Shown: piece after piece, positions 50,667 through 59,937 of the stretch
How positions within the stretch are numbered: position 1 is the stretch's first letter
Layout of the letters: every line of letters begins with the position of its first letter
Assembly: GCA_002712005.1 (NCBI GenBank)
Contig: PASP01000004.1
Location: 373,485 to 437,484, forward strand
Length of the DNA: 64,000 nucleotides
Reading direction: 5' to 3'
Origin: Halobacteriovoraceae bacterium
GTDB taxonomy: Bacteria; Bdellovibrionota; Bacteriovoracia; Bacteriovoracales; Bacteriovoracaceae
Position numbers and translations under genes: made by a program
Notes under the pieces: model-generated
Told to the model about the DNA's origin: nothing
Databases searched by the model: none
What the model saw: the letters and a program-made list of their open reading frames with translations, nothing else

Positions 50667-52444
50667 ACAAGTACTCCAAAGTCTAAAGATAGAGAGCCTT
50701 CGGGTAAGAGTTCACACTCTATTTCCTTTTGACCATGCTGAAAGCTCACTTTATTTTCATCAACAACTTTTAGTAATCTAAAGTGCGATGGAATGATAAA
50801 TTTAACCTTCTTCTTATAAGAACTTGGATTAAAAATTCCCATTCTACGCACTTCTTCAAATTGGAGCTCTTGGGTATTACTTGATCTCACTTTCCAGGAT
50901 ATTTGCACTCCCTCTGGTGGAATGACGATAAGATGACCTAAATCGAAAGTACTAATTACTCTATGCCAGAATTCGATGGCCTTCTTCTCATCAAGATCGA
51001 CTAAATCATCCCCATTGAAAACGAGAAGCCTTCCATCCCCTAGTCGAGTATTCACTAAGGTTGTATGAAGTTTTACTTTTTCAATATCTAATTCATTTTC
51101 AATAAAGAAAGCTTCCAACTTTTTTTGAAACTCTCTTTCTAGTCCAGCACGATTAAGGATAATCTTGGCCCCACTCATAAAAGCTTTCAGCATATTATGG
51201 AAGAGTCCTTTATCCATATTCAAACCGTGAAAAAAGAAGACACGATCCATATGAGAATCTTCATTGAAGGAGAATTCATTGGAGCCCATATCGGAATAGC
51301 ACCATGAATAGTACTTTTGTAGATAATCCCATAAGCCTAAATCCGCCCAGCCGATAGTATCAGGTAAGAACTCGGGGCCAAGATCATAGACTTCGAAGTA
51401 CACTTTTGGCGCAAATTGCGACACAGATTCATCTTCAAAAGAATTCTTTGAAAAATGTTTTTCAACAAATGAATGAGTCACAAGTTGGTCGAGCATCTTC
51501 CCGAGTACACCTTTTTTTAGGCGACCGGGTATGAGGGAACTTGAAGTTATGGCATTTAAAGACATTCCCTCTAATAGGTCATGTCCATATTGAACAAGGG
51601 AGTCACTTTGATGAATTCTTTTAAAGAAATCTTCCTGGCCACCACCAAGAAAACTAACTTTAACCTCTCCTTCCCAATTGCCAGACATTCTTTCTTGTGA
51701 AGCCATGAGGTAAATACTTTTGATCATCGTATAAAACTCATGGTGAAGAATATGTTCTGTTTCAGCATCAAGAGTATCTAAACTATTTTGCAACTCAGGA
51801 TCTTCACTCTCATCAAATTCACTTCTCTTATTTTGTAAAAATCGAGAAAACCCTTGTTGGTAAACATGAGAATGATCTTTTAAGTAACTTACGAGTCCAT
51901 AGTCGAGAGTGACTTGGCAACAATCCATTGACCAGATATCACTGGCAATTCCTTGAGTTACAAAATATTCGCCAAGGGCCTTCACAAAGTGGTCATAGGC
52001 TTTATAAACTCTGGGATCAAAGAAAGAATAGAGTTTATTAAGATTTCCTTCCTGATCAACTGCGGCTACGACTCTTCCTTTCTCATCTAACATTGGAGTT
52101 CGTGCCAACAAAGCTGGAAGACCTCCATTGGTTAAAAAAGGACATGGCCCTATGGGCACAAGAAAAATGACTTCCTTAGCGCATTCTCTTGCTATATCGA
52201 CTAATTTCTTGAGATCTGTTTCTGGACGCTCTGAAGCAAAGTCATACTTGTCCCCAGTGTCTGAATGAAAGGCCCAATTAATGGGAACGTAAATCTTATT
52301 CACCCCAACAAGGGATTCAAGCTTTACCTTCCACAATGACGCAGATGTTTTCCAATAGAAGAACCAATTCTCCCCCGGAAAAACCGCATCTTCATCCCTG
52401 AGTACTGGTGTCGTAAGCGACAAATTGACCTCATTTGCTAACAT
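50663..52444 (-). CDS. Glycoside-hydrolase-like TIM-barrel protein (GH35/GH42-like)
   Basis: The protein is 593 residues, without a signal peptide. The first 130 residues follow the GH35/GH42 beta-galactosidase pattern: GVNKIYVPINWAFHSDTGDKYDF, then LKKLVDIARECAKEVIFLVP and IGPCPFLTNGGLPALL. A later part (about 400-460) with FHGLNMDKGLFHNMLKAFMSG resembles the trimerisation domain of such enzymes. The expected acid/base Glu (often NE) after strand 4 is not obvious; VTLDYG and DCCQ stand near there. It may be an inactive or divergent glycosidase. Being cytoplasmic, it would act on imported or internal glycans. ATG follows AAGGAAG. Confidence 0.68.
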   Translation of the reverse strand: MLANEVNLSLTTPVLRDEDAVFPGENWFFYWKTSASLWKVKLESLVGVNKIYVPINWAFHSDTGDKYDFASERPETDLKKLVDIARECAKEVIFLVPIGPCPFLTNGGLPALLARTPMLDEKGRVVAAVDQEGNLNKLYSFFDPRVYKAYDHFVKALGEYFVTQGIASDIWSMDCCQVTLDYGLVSYLKDHSHVYQQGFSRFLQNKRSEFDESEDPELQNSLDTLDAETEHILHHEFYTMIKSIYLMASQERMSGNWEGEVKVSFLGGGQEDFFKRIHQSDSLVQYGHDLLEGMSLNAITSSSLIPGRLKKGVLGKMLDQLVTHSFVEKHFSKNSFEDESVSQFAPKVYFEVYDLGPEFLPDTIGWADLGLWDYLQKYYSWCYSDMGSNEFSFNEDSHMDRVFFFHGLNMDKGLFHNMLKAFMSGAKIILNRAGLEREFQKKLEAFFIENELDIEKVKLHTTLVNTRLGDGRLLVFNGDDLVDLDEKKAIEFWHRVISTFDLGHLIVIPPEGVQISWKVRSSNTQELQFEEVRRMGIFNPSSYKKKVKFIIPSHFRLLKVVDENKVSFQHGQKEIECELLPEGSLSLDFGVLV

Positions 52445-52600
52445 TAAAGGCTTCCTTACCTTAAATTGAATAATGGATTAATTTTAGCAACTTAAAGAAA
52501 ATGTTGGCAAATCTTAATAGTCTTCCTAAGGAAGAAAACCCATATCCCTAGACCGATCGTACTATTTAACGCCGTTTTATTAGATATGGACCGCTGTTTC

Positions 52601-52630
52601 TTGTCAGATTTCCTGGGGCTTTGCTAGTAT
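52601..52630 (+). promoter_or_regulatory. Promoter of the acyl-CoA dehydrogenase operon
   Basis: TTGTCA (52601-52606) and an extended -10 TGC-TAGTAT (hexamer 52625-52630) are spaced by 18 bases. This is one of the best promoter matches in the window. The coding start is about 50 bases downstream. Confidence 0.65.
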
Positions 52631-52680
52631 CTCTTGAATTTTAAATTATTTAATGCACAACCCCATCAAGGATCTTGCTC

Positions 52681-53817
52681 GTGTGGTACTTCTCTGACGA
52701 AGAAAAACAATTACAAAAAGTTTGTAGCGACTTTGCTCGCAATGAAATCGCTCCTCATGCTGAAAAGCATGACACTGAAGAAACCTTTAATATTGAAGCG
52801 TTTAGAAAAATGGGAGAACTCGGTGTTCTCGGTATCACTGCTGATCCTGAATATGGTGGAGCAGGTATGGGTGCCCTGGCCGCGACAATGGTCATGGAAG
52901 AGTTTGGTAAAGCTTGTCCAGGTCTTACTCTCAGTTATCTTGCCCACTCTATTCTTGCAGTCAACAATATTGAAAATAATGCTTCTGCTGAACAAAAAGC
53001 AAAGTATCTTCCCAAATTGGTTACCGGAGAACATATCGGTTGTATGGGAATGAGTGAGCCAGAATATGGTTCGGATGCTGTGGGAATTCAAACTCGTGCT
53101 AAGAAAGACGGAAATGATTACATCATTAACGGAACGAAAATGTGGATTACCAATGCTCAGTATTCTGACATTGCCTATGTCTATACTCGTACCGGAGAAG
53201 ACCGTAAGAATCTTTCGACTTTTATTTTAGAAAAAGATAAGGGTCATTATGAAGTTGGTAAACCGATCCATAAAATGGGAATGCGTGGCTCTCCAACTGG
53301 TGAACTTATTTTTGATAATGTTCGTGTCCCTTCAGAACAAATGGTTGGTGAAGAAGGTTCTTCGATTTATCACATGATGAAAAATCTTGAGATTGAAAGA
53401 CTCACTATTTCTGGTATTTCACTTGGGATTGCCCAAGCCTGTGTAGATCAGTGTATTAAGTATGCAAATGAAAGACAGCAGTTTGGGAAGAATATTGGTG
53501 AATTCCAGCTTATCCAAAAGATGATTGCTGAGATGGCGACAGAGACTGAGATGATGAGAAACTTCCTCTATAATCTCTGCTATCGTTATGACCAAGGTGA
53601 AAAAGGACCTGTTACGGCAGCGATGGCCAAGCTTCAAATTCCAAAGATGGCAACGAAGATTGCTCTTGATGCTATTCAGCTTCACGGTGGTTATGGCTAT
53701 TCACGTGAGTTCCCTGTTGAGCGTCTCATGAGAGATAACAAACTCAATGAAATCGGAGCGGGAACCAATGAAGTTATGATTATGATCATTGCTAAAAATC
53801 TTCTTTCTCAAAAATAA
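52681..53817 (+). CDS. Acyl-CoA dehydrogenase, isovaleryl-CoA dehydrogenase-like
   Basis: The protein is 378 residues from GTG at 52681, 8 bases after AAGGA. It is an FAD enzyme that oxidises acyl-CoA to the enoyl-CoA. The family signatures are GCMGMSEPEYGSDA and KMWITNAQYSDIAYVY, with GYGYSREFPVERLMRD at the end. The usual catalytic Glu near the C-terminus (EGT) is absent: the sequence is NEIGAGTNEV. Instead Glu239 sits in LEIERLTIS, where isovaleryl-CoA dehydrogenases carry their base. A role in leucine degradation is therefore likely. First gene of acd1-acd2-pgi. Confidence 0.93.
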   Translation: MWYFSDEEKQLQKVCSDFARNEIAPHAEKHDTEETFNIEAFRKMGELGVLGITADPEYGGAGMGALAATMVMEEFGKACPGLTLSYLAHSILAVNNIENNASAEQKAKYLPKLVTGEHIGCMGMSEPEYGSDAVGIQTRAKKDGNDYIINGTKMWITNAQYSDIAYVYTRTGEDRKNLSTFILEKDKGHYEVGKPIHKMGMRGSPTGELIFDNVRVPSEQMVGEEGSSIYHMMKNLEIERLTISGISLGIAQACVDQCIKYANERQQFGKNIGEFQLIQKMIAEMATETEMMRNFLYNLCYRYDQGEKGPVTAAMAKLQIPKMATKIALDAIQLHGGYGYSREFPVERLMRDNKLNEIGAGTNEVMIMIIAKNLLSQK

Positions 53818-53831
53818 ATTTAGGAAAAAAT

Positions 53832-54965
53832 ATGAATGAATTTCAAACAGAACTTAAGAACTCACTCGAACGTTTTCGTCTCGACCATATCGAGCCTCAT
53901 GCCGAACATGATGATGCTGAAGAAAACTTTCGAATGGATGTCTTTAGAGGTTTAGGAGAACTTGGCGTCTGTGGAATGACGGTAGATGAAAACTATGGTG
54001 GTCTTGGTCTTGGGTATACAGACCTTTGTATTGCTCTCGAAGAAATTGCCAAGTCTTCAGTCTCCTACGCAGTTACCGTTTCTGTAAGTCTTATGGTTCA
54101 AGGAATCATTCAAAAGTTTGGAAATGAAGAACAAAAGAAGAAGTACCTTCCTGATCTCACATCAGGTCAGGAAATTGGTGCTTTCTGTCTTTCAGAATCT
54201 TCTTCCGGTTCAGATGCAAAATCCCTTAAAACGACGGCAAAGAAAGTTGAGGGCGGCTATATTCTCAATGGAGCTAAGATGTGGATTACATCTGGTGGCA
54301 TCGCCAAGACTTATGTCGTTATGGCCAGAACAGGGGAAGAAGGAGCAAAAGGAGTAAGTGCATTCATTGTTCAAGATGGAACAGAAGGACTCTCCTTTGG
54401 AAAGAAAGAAAAGAAAATGGGTTGGAAAGTATCCCCCACTAGAGAAGTCCTCTTTCAAAATTGCTTTGTCCCTGAAGAAAATCTTCTTCTAGGAGAAGGA
54501 CAAGGATTTAAAGTGGCCTTAGGTGGGCTAGATGCAGGAAGAATTACCATTGGTTCAATTGCTGTAGGACTATCTGACCGTGCAGTATCCGAATCAGTAA
54601 AATATTCACTTGAAAGACAACAATTCGATCAACCTATTTTTGATTTTCAGGGTCTACAATTTATGATCTCTGATATGGCCTGTGAAATGGAAGCTTCTAG
54701 ACTTCTTGTTATGAAGGCTGCCGAGCTTCTCGATGCTGGAAAAATTAATAGTAAATTATGTTCTATGGCCAAGCTCAAAGCTACAGATGTGGCCATGAAA
54801 GTTACAACGGATGCTGTACAAGTCCATGGTGGAGTTGGATACACTACAGAATATCCTGTTGAGCGTATGATGAGAGATGCGAAAGTACTCCAAATTGTAG
54901 AAGGTACGAATCAAATTCAAAGATTAGTTATCGCTCGTCATTTAAAAAAAGAATTCCAAGGATAA
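53832..54965 (+). CDS. Acyl-CoA dehydrogenase, short/branched-chain type
   Basis: The protein is 377 residues, starting 14 bases after the first acyl-CoA dehydrogenase with AGGA before its ATG. It has GAFCLSESSSGSDA for flavin and substrate contact, KMWITSGGIAKTYVVMAR, and the standard catalytic Glu357 in QIVEGTNQIQR. The N-terminus is shorter than most. Together with the first gene it could cover two chain types, with the thiolase at 4362 completing beta-oxidation. The substrate is not determined. Confidence 0.93.
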   Translation: MNEFQTELKNSLERFRLDHIEPHAEHDDAEENFRMDVFRGLGELGVCGMTVDENYGGLGLGYTDLCIALEEIAKSSVSYAVTVSVSLMVQGIIQKFGNEEQKKKYLPDLTSGQEIGAFCLSESSSGSDAKSLKTTAKKVEGGYILNGAKMWITSGGIAKTYVVMARTGEEGAKGVSAFIVQDGTEGLSFGKKEKKMGWKVSPTREVLFQNCFVPEENLLLGEGQGFKVALGGLDAGRITIGSIAVGLSDRAVSESVKYSLERQQFDQPIFDFQGLQFMISDMACEMEASRLLVMKAAELLDAGKINSKLCSMAKLKATDVAMKVTTDAVQVHGGVGYTTEYPVERMMRDAKVLQIVEGTNQIQRLVIARHLKKEFQG

Positions 54966-54968
54966 AAC

Positions 54969-56228
54969 GTGAATATAAATTTCTACCCCGAAACAAAGCT
55001 TGATTCTTCATGGAGTGAACCCTCTAAAATTCAAGAGAACTGGAAGCGCTTTCTTCAGACGATCGATGATCCCAAAACAGGTTTCTTCCATATCACTCAC
55101 AAAGAAGAACTTCTCAATTCTTGTGTAGAAATATTTGAAAAGTTTCAGTCTCGTAAGAACTTTATTCAAGTAGGGATTGGCGGAAGTAGTCTAGGCCCAG
55201 AAATGCTTGTGAGCGCTTTGGGAGATGGACAAAAAAGATTTGAATTCATCAATAATATTGACCCAGACCATATCTCGAGACAACTCACCCATTTAAAACC
55301 TGCGGAATGTCTGTTCTACTTTGTTAGTAAAAGTGGCTCTACTGCCGAAATGAGTGCAGGAATGGCCATTATTACGAATTGGTTAAATGAACATGGCTTT
55401 ACAGAGAAAGATTATGCAAACTTCTTTGTCTTTGCCACAGATCCTATTCAATCTCATCTTCTCGATCTGGGTAAGAAGTGGAATGTGACCTGCTTAGAGG
55501 TACCAAGTAATGTTGGTGGTCGCTTTAGTGTTCTCACACCAGTTGGATTTCTTCCCGCTCTATTTGCTGGAATTGATCCCTCAGAGCTCCTTAGAGGGGC
55601 AAATGATTCAAAAAAAGAATTACTTCACACCACTTTGTCTGAAAATAAATTAATCAAAGCAGCCAATTTCATTATGGCCTTAAAAGATGAAGGTGTTGTT
55701 CAGACGGTTCTCATGCCGTATTCTTCTCGACTTCGTGATCTCTCTTTTTGGTTTGTTCAACTTTGGGCAGAGTCACTGGGAAAGAAATTAAAAGAAGGAG
55801 GAGAAACTGGCCTCACTCCTATTCCAAGTTATGGAGCTACAGATCAGCACTCCCAAGTTCAGCTCTTTATGGAAGGTCCTCGAGATAAAGCTCTTATCTT
55901 TGTTGAAGTTGAAAAGTTTGAAAAAGACTTCTCTTTAAAGACAGATATCGACTCTCCTTCACTGGTAAAGCTTGCACCTTATAGCCTCTCCCAACTCATG
56001 AAGGCCGAATTCCAAGGAACTCTCAAGGCCATGGAAAAGAACGAGAGACCCTATATTAAACTAAGCTTATCTACCCTTGATGCCTATAATCTTGGCCAAA
56101 TCATCCTCTTTCTTGAGTGTCTGACAGTTTTGACAGGTAGAATGCTAGGCATCAACCCCTTTGACCAACCAGGAGTTGAAGCTGGAAAAGTCTTTGCTTT
56201 CCAGTGGTTAGAAGGCTTATCCGACTAG
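54969..56228 (+). CDS. pgi: Glucose-6-phosphate isomerase
   Basis: The protein is 419 residues, in the range of the shorter bacterial form. It interconverts glucose-6-phosphate and fructose-6-phosphate. Signatures are FIQVGIGGSSLGPEML, FYFVSKSGSTAEMSAG (phosphate site), NVGGRFSVLTPVG, WFVQLWAESLGKK and SYGATDQHSQVQLFMEGP. It begins with GTG 3 bases after the second dehydrogenase stop and lacks a clear ribosome site, so translation is likely coupled. Its pairing with acyl-CoA dehydrogenases is unusual. Confidence 0.95.
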   Translation: MNINFYPETKLDSSWSEPSKIQENWKRFLQTIDDPKTGFFHITHKEELLNSCVEIFEKFQSRKNFIQVGIGGSSLGPEMLVSALGDGQKRFEFINNIDPDHISRQLTHLKPAECLFYFVSKSGSTAEMSAGMAIITNWLNEHGFTEKDYANFFVFATDPIQSHLLDLGKKWNVTCLEVPSNVGGRFSVLTPVGFLPALFAGIDPSELLRGANDSKKELLHTTLSENKLIKAANFIMALKDEGVVQTVLMPYSSRLRDLSFWFVQLWAESLGKKLKEGGETGLTPIPSYGATDQHSQVQLFMEGPRDKALIFVEVEKFEKDFSLKTDIDSPSLVKLAPYSLSQLMKAEFQGTLKAMEKNERPYIKLSLSTLDAYNLGQIILFLECLTVLTGRMLGINPFDQPGVEAGKVFAFQWLEGLSD

Positions 56229-56270
56229 AAAAATCATCTTTTATTTCCCATTGGGAAAAGATTGTTTGGC

Positions 56271-56299
56271 TTGAAAAGAACGGGTAGTAGGGATAGAAT
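56271..56299 (+). promoter_or_regulatory. Promoter of the dgcB-mutL-miaA-ppsR operon
   Basis: TTGAAA (56271-56276) and TAGAAT (56294-56299) are spaced by exactly 17 bases, 49 bases before the coding start. Confidence 0.65.
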
Positions 56300-56348
56300 T
56301 AAGCTTATTTTCATAATGGCTTAACCTACTGAAATCAAGGAAATATTG

Positions 56349-57260
56349 ATGGCCAATGACGATTCTACAGTCGTTTTAACGGATATAAAAGCGGCCCTAG
56401 CAGCTGCTGAAAATGAAGCTGCAGAAAAGCCCGCGGCCCTACTGGTTGTTGGCGGTGATCTTAACGGAACTATTTTTGATCTAACAGGCGAAGAAGTTAC
56501 TGTTGGACGTAACCCAGATAATAATATTCCTCTCGAATTTAATGGAATTTCTCGCTACCACTTTAAGCTAAAGGCCATCGAAGGTGGACATAGTGTTGTG
56601 GACGCAGGTTCTAGAAATGGAACCTTCTTAAATAATAAAAAAATTGAAGCAGAAACTCCTCTCAATAAAGGGGATATGGTTAAGCTCGGAAATATTGCTC
56701 TTAAGTATCTTCCAAAAGGAGATCCAGAGAGACTGACTTACGATAAATTACAAAAAGAAGCTAACACCGACAGCCACACGGGTTGTTATAATAAAGGCTA
56801 CTTTAATAATGCTCTCGATTTAGAAGTAAAGAAATCAAAAATTACTGGAAATCCCCTTTCCCTTATTGTTTTTGATCTCGATCATTTTAAGAAACTTAAT
56901 GATAATTACGGACACGATGCCGGTGACTACGTACTTAAAGATGTAGCTGCTCAAATTAGAGCGGGTGGTGTTCGTGATCAAGATATTTTTGCTCGCTACG
57001 GTGGAGAAGAGTTTGTTATTCTTCTTCCTAAGACAAACCTAAAGCAATCTTTTGAAATTGCAGAACGTCTTAGAAAGCTGATCGAAAATCATGAATTTAA
57101 TTATGAAGGCAACAGACTTCCAGTCACTATGTCTGTTGGAGTTGCCGACTATCGTCAAGGAGTGACGACAGGTACTGACTTATTTAAACGTGCCGATGAA
57201 GCTGTTTATAAGTCTAAGCAAGGAGGAAGAAACCAGGTTAATTTCTATCGCGCTTCATAA
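56349..57260 (+). CDS. dgcB: FHA-GGDEF diguanylate cyclase, DgcB-like
   Basis: The protein is 303 residues from the ATG at 56349 (AAGG 8 bases upstream). An N-terminal tail with Ser/Thr (NDDSTVVLTD) precedes an FHA domain (TVGRNPDNNIPL, ISRYHFKL, AGSRNGTFLNN; about 50-115) and a GGDEF domain (about 140-300). The active site is YGGEEF, with metal-binding VFDLDHFKKLNDNYGHD, so it should make c-di-GMP. An inhibitory RxxD site (RDQD) lies five residues before it. In Bdellovibrio, DgcB has the same order, needs its phosphorylatable tail to signal through FHA, and is required for prey invasion. A Ser/Thr kinase gene lies 3.5 kb away (60829-62904). Confidence 0.9.
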   Translation: MANDDSTVVLTDIKAALAAAENEAAEKPAALLVVGGDLNGTIFDLTGEEVTVGRNPDNNIPLEFNGISRYHFKLKAIEGGHSVVDAGSRNGTFLNNKKIEAETPLNKGDMVKLGNIALKYLPKGDPERLTYDKLQKEANTDSHTGCYNKGYFNNALDLEVKKSKITGNPLSLIVFDLDHFKKLNDNYGHDAGDYVLKDVAAQIRAGGVRDQDIFARYGGEEFVILLPKTNLKQSFEIAERLRKLIENHEFNYEGNRLPVTMSVGVADYRQGVTTGTDLFKRADEAVYKSKQGGRNQVNFYRAS

Positions 57261-58963
57261 TGGAACTGGATTCTTCTCAAAGTCAAAACTCAAAAATTCA
57301 TCTCTTACCTGAACATCTTATCGATCAGATTAAGGCCGGCGAAGTCATTGAACGTCCGGCCAGTCTAATCAAAGAAATCATTGAAAACTCTATTGATGCA
57401 GGCTCTACTCAAATTGAGCTTCATCTCATTAATTGTGGAATTGATCTTATTAGTCTTGAAGATAACGGGAAAGGAATGTCCTTTGAAGATCTCCCCTATG
57501 CTTTTTGTCGTCACGCTACTTCTAAGATTGAACGTTTTGAAGACCTCTATAAACTCTCGAGTTTTGGATTCAGAGGAGAGGCCTTGGCCTCTATTTCTGC
57601 AATCTCTAGAATCACTTGCACTTCTCATCCTGAACATGACCCCGAAAATGGGGGAAAGATTATCATTCATGGAGGAGAGACGAAGGCGCATGCTCAACAG
57701 CCGGGCTCAAAAGCAGGAACCTCTCTCTTCATTAAAGACTTATTCTATAATACTCCCGCTCGATTAAAATTTATTAAATCTCAAATCTCAGAAAAGAATG
57801 CTCTTAAAAGGGTCATCCAATCTTTCATCCTAAGTAATCCTCATGTTAGTTTTTCCATCAAGTGGGATAACGCAGATAAAGAGTTCTATCCGGCGACTGG
57901 TGAAGATTTTCAAAAAAGAATCGCTCAGGTTTTTTATAAGAGTAAGAATCAACATGAGCTCTATGAATTTAGTGCTGAATATGAAGGCCACACCGTTCGC
58001 GCTTTCTTTAGTACCACATCCACGAAGGGCAATAGTTATAAGAAGCAGTATCTCTTTGCTAATCATCGTTTATTCACAGATAAACAGATTCATCAGACCA
58101 TCATAAGAAATTGCGAGGGACTCTACCCTCAAGGAGAGATGGGGAATTATTGCGTTTTCTTAGATGTTCCCCCCAACCTCATCGATGTCAATGTACACCC
58201 AAACAAAACGCAAATTAAGTTTTTCAAATTACCGGTGCTCACCGCCCTTTTAAGTTCAGAGTTAAAGAAATTAAAAGCCACTCACAACCAAAACTTCGCT
58301 GATGAACAATCTCAGATGAGTTTTGAAAATTATTCATCACCTAACCAAGCGCTTTCTCATACTCATTCTTCAGCAGAGACTTCGAAAAACTTTCAAAGCT
58401 ATGCACAAAGCTTAGGGCAATTCCAAAGGCCTGTAAGACCTCAAATGGGAGATATGAGTCCCCAGGATGACTCTTCTTCTCTTCATGAAGCTAAACTTAT
58501 CTCATCCGAGCCCTCCCCTATTCAGCAGGTCACAGATGATAAAGGGAATCTCTATCTCATTCACAAGTTTAAATTCATGATGAATTTCTTAGAAGAGAGG
58601 ACTCAAATACAAAATGATGACCTCAACGACTATATTCCTCTTTTAATTTCTAGTCCGATCCGGATTAAAGAAGAAATTCTACCTTCTCTTCACTTAGAGA
58701 AAGAATTAAAGAAACTCCTTCAATATGGAATTCAAGTAGAACAGATGGATAAATTCTCTTTAGTGTTGAGAAGCTATCATAAGAGTTATCTCGATTTCCC
58801 CATTGAAGATTTCCTTGTTCACTATTTTAATGAAGGACTCAAGTTGGACTTTCTCCTTAAGACATCATTTCAATTTAATAAGAAATGGTGCCTTCCCCTA
58901 TTAGATGAAAATCAAGGTGTACTCCATATTAACGCTGAAACCTTAGAGAATTTATTTTCATGA
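57260..58963 (+). CDS. mutL: DNA mismatch repair protein MutL
   Basis: The protein is 567 residues, shorter than most MutL. The N-terminal GHKL ATPase is complete: LIDQIKAGEVIERPASLIKE, ENSIDAGSTQIEL, SLEDNGKGMSFED, HATSKIERFEDL and SFGFRGEALASISAI, with VDVNVHPNKTQIKF at the end of the domain. A polar linker (about 335-420) follows. The C-terminal dimer domain lacks the DQHA(x)2E(x)4E endonuclease motif: KFKFMMNFLEERT stands there instead. It starts within the dgcB stop (TAATG). Confidence 0.95.
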   Translation: MELDSSQSQNSKIHLLPEHLIDQIKAGEVIERPASLIKEIIENSIDAGSTQIELHLINCGIDLISLEDNGKGMSFEDLPYAFCRHATSKIERFEDLYKLSSFGFRGEALASISAISRITCTSHPEHDPENGGKIIIHGGETKAHAQQPGSKAGTSLFIKDLFYNTPARLKFIKSQISEKNALKRVIQSFILSNPHVSFSIKWDNADKEFYPATGEDFQKRIAQVFYKSKNQHELYEFSAEYEGHTVRAFFSTTSTKGNSYKKQYLFANHRLFTDKQIHQTIIRNCEGLYPQGEMGNYCVFLDVPPNLIDVNVHPNKTQIKFFKLPVLTALLSSELKKLKATHNQNFADEQSQMSFENYSSPNQALSHTHSSAETSKNFQSYAQSLGQFQRPVRPQMGDMSPQDDSSSLHEAKLISSEPSPIQQVTDDKGNLYLIHKFKFMMNFLEERTQIQNDDLNDYIPLLISSPIRIKEEILPSLHLEKELKKLLQYGIQVEQMDKFSLVLRSYHKSYLDFPIEDFLVHYFNEGLKLDFLLKTSFQFNKKWCLPLLDENQGVLHINAETLENLFS

Positions 58964-59934
58964 TCTCTTTGCCTTTGATTGTTATTTCTGGAGCAACCGC
59001 AACGGGAAAAACATCTCTCTCTATTGAAATAGCAAAGTCTCTTATTGATAAAAAATATCAAGCAGAAGTCATTAATTTTGACTCTCTTCTTTTTTTTAGA
59101 GAACTCAATATAGGAACAGCAAAGCCTACTCAAGAAGAGCAAAGCGGAATTCCCCATCACTTAATGGATATTTGCTCCGTTCAAGATGAAATGAATGCGA
59201 ATCGATTCTGCCAAAAGGCCATCGATATTATCCGTGAGCTTCACGATAAAGCTGTTATTCCCATAATCGTTGGAGGAAGTGCATTCTACATTAGGGCCCT
59301 CATTAAAGGTATGTACGAAGGCACTACAATTTCTGAACAAACAAAAATCGATGTTCAAAAAATTTTAGAGGAAAAAGGTTTCTCTTATATTCGTGATCAG
59401 CTCAAAGAAAGAGACTATCAAAGCTATATTGATCTGCACGAGAATGATGAATATAGAAATATTCGGGCCTTTGAATACCTCCTACAAACCGCAAGTCCAA
59501 TTTCTGAACAGAAAAATAAGATCGATGATCCCTATGATTTTTCAAAGAATCAATTTCCCGATTGGAATATTCATCATATCTACTTAGAACTTCCCAAAGA
59601 AGAACATTGGCCTCTCATGAAATTGAGAACAGAGAAAATGATCACAGATGGTCTAATTGATGAGGTCAAAACAATTCTCGAACAAGGGATTAGTGAGAAT
59701 GAAAAACCACTCCAGTCTATTGGTTATAAAGAAACTATAGAATATATTCGAAGTAGCTCTAATGATATTCCAGCTCTTATCGAAAAAATTTATATAGCGA
59801 CTCGGCAATTGGCCAAGTCCCAAAAGACCTTTTTTAAGAAAATAAAACCAAAATATAATTATCACCCTCTCAAAGATAGAGATAGAATCCTTCAAGAGGC
59901 CATTTCGTTTATTGAAAAAACTAACAAAGAATAA
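58960..59934 (+). CDS. miaA: tRNA dimethylallyltransferase MiaA
   Basis: The protein is 324 residues. It transfers a dimethylallyl group to N6 of A37 in tRNAs reading UNN codons. The P-loop is SGATATGKTSLSIEIA, followed by NFDSLLFFRELNIGTAKPT (catalytic Asp), GIPHHLMDI and VGGSAFYIRALIKG. The usual DSRQVYRG is changed to DSLLFFRE, a conservative variant of the tRNA-contact strand. It overlaps mutL by 4 bases, the common mutL-miaA order. Confidence 0.94.
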   Translation: MISLPLIVISGATATGKTSLSIEIAKSLIDKKYQAEVINFDSLLFFRELNIGTAKPTQEEQSGIPHHLMDICSVQDEMNANRFCQKAIDIIRELHDKAVIPIIVGGSAFYIRALIKGMYEGTTISEQTKIDVQKILEEKGFSYIRDQLKERDYQSYIDLHENDEYRNIRAFEYLLQTASPISEQKNKIDDPYDFSKNQFPDWNIHHIYLELPKEEHWPLMKLRTEKMITDGLIDEVKTILEQGISENEKPLQSIGYKETIEYIRSSSNDIPALIEKIYIATRQLAKSQKTFFKKIKPKYNYHPLKDRDRILQEAISFIEKTNKE

Positions 59935-59937
59935 ATT

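Noticed and set aside
52634-53053. 139-codon frame overlapping the start of the first acyl-CoA dehydrogenase
   Set aside because: It runs in another frame through an unmistakable acyl-CoA dehydrogenase and has no domain of its own.
56239-56266. Hairpin-like TTTCCCATTGGGAAA after pgi as a terminator
   Set aside because: The stem is short and AT-rich, has no T-tract, and could equally be chance.
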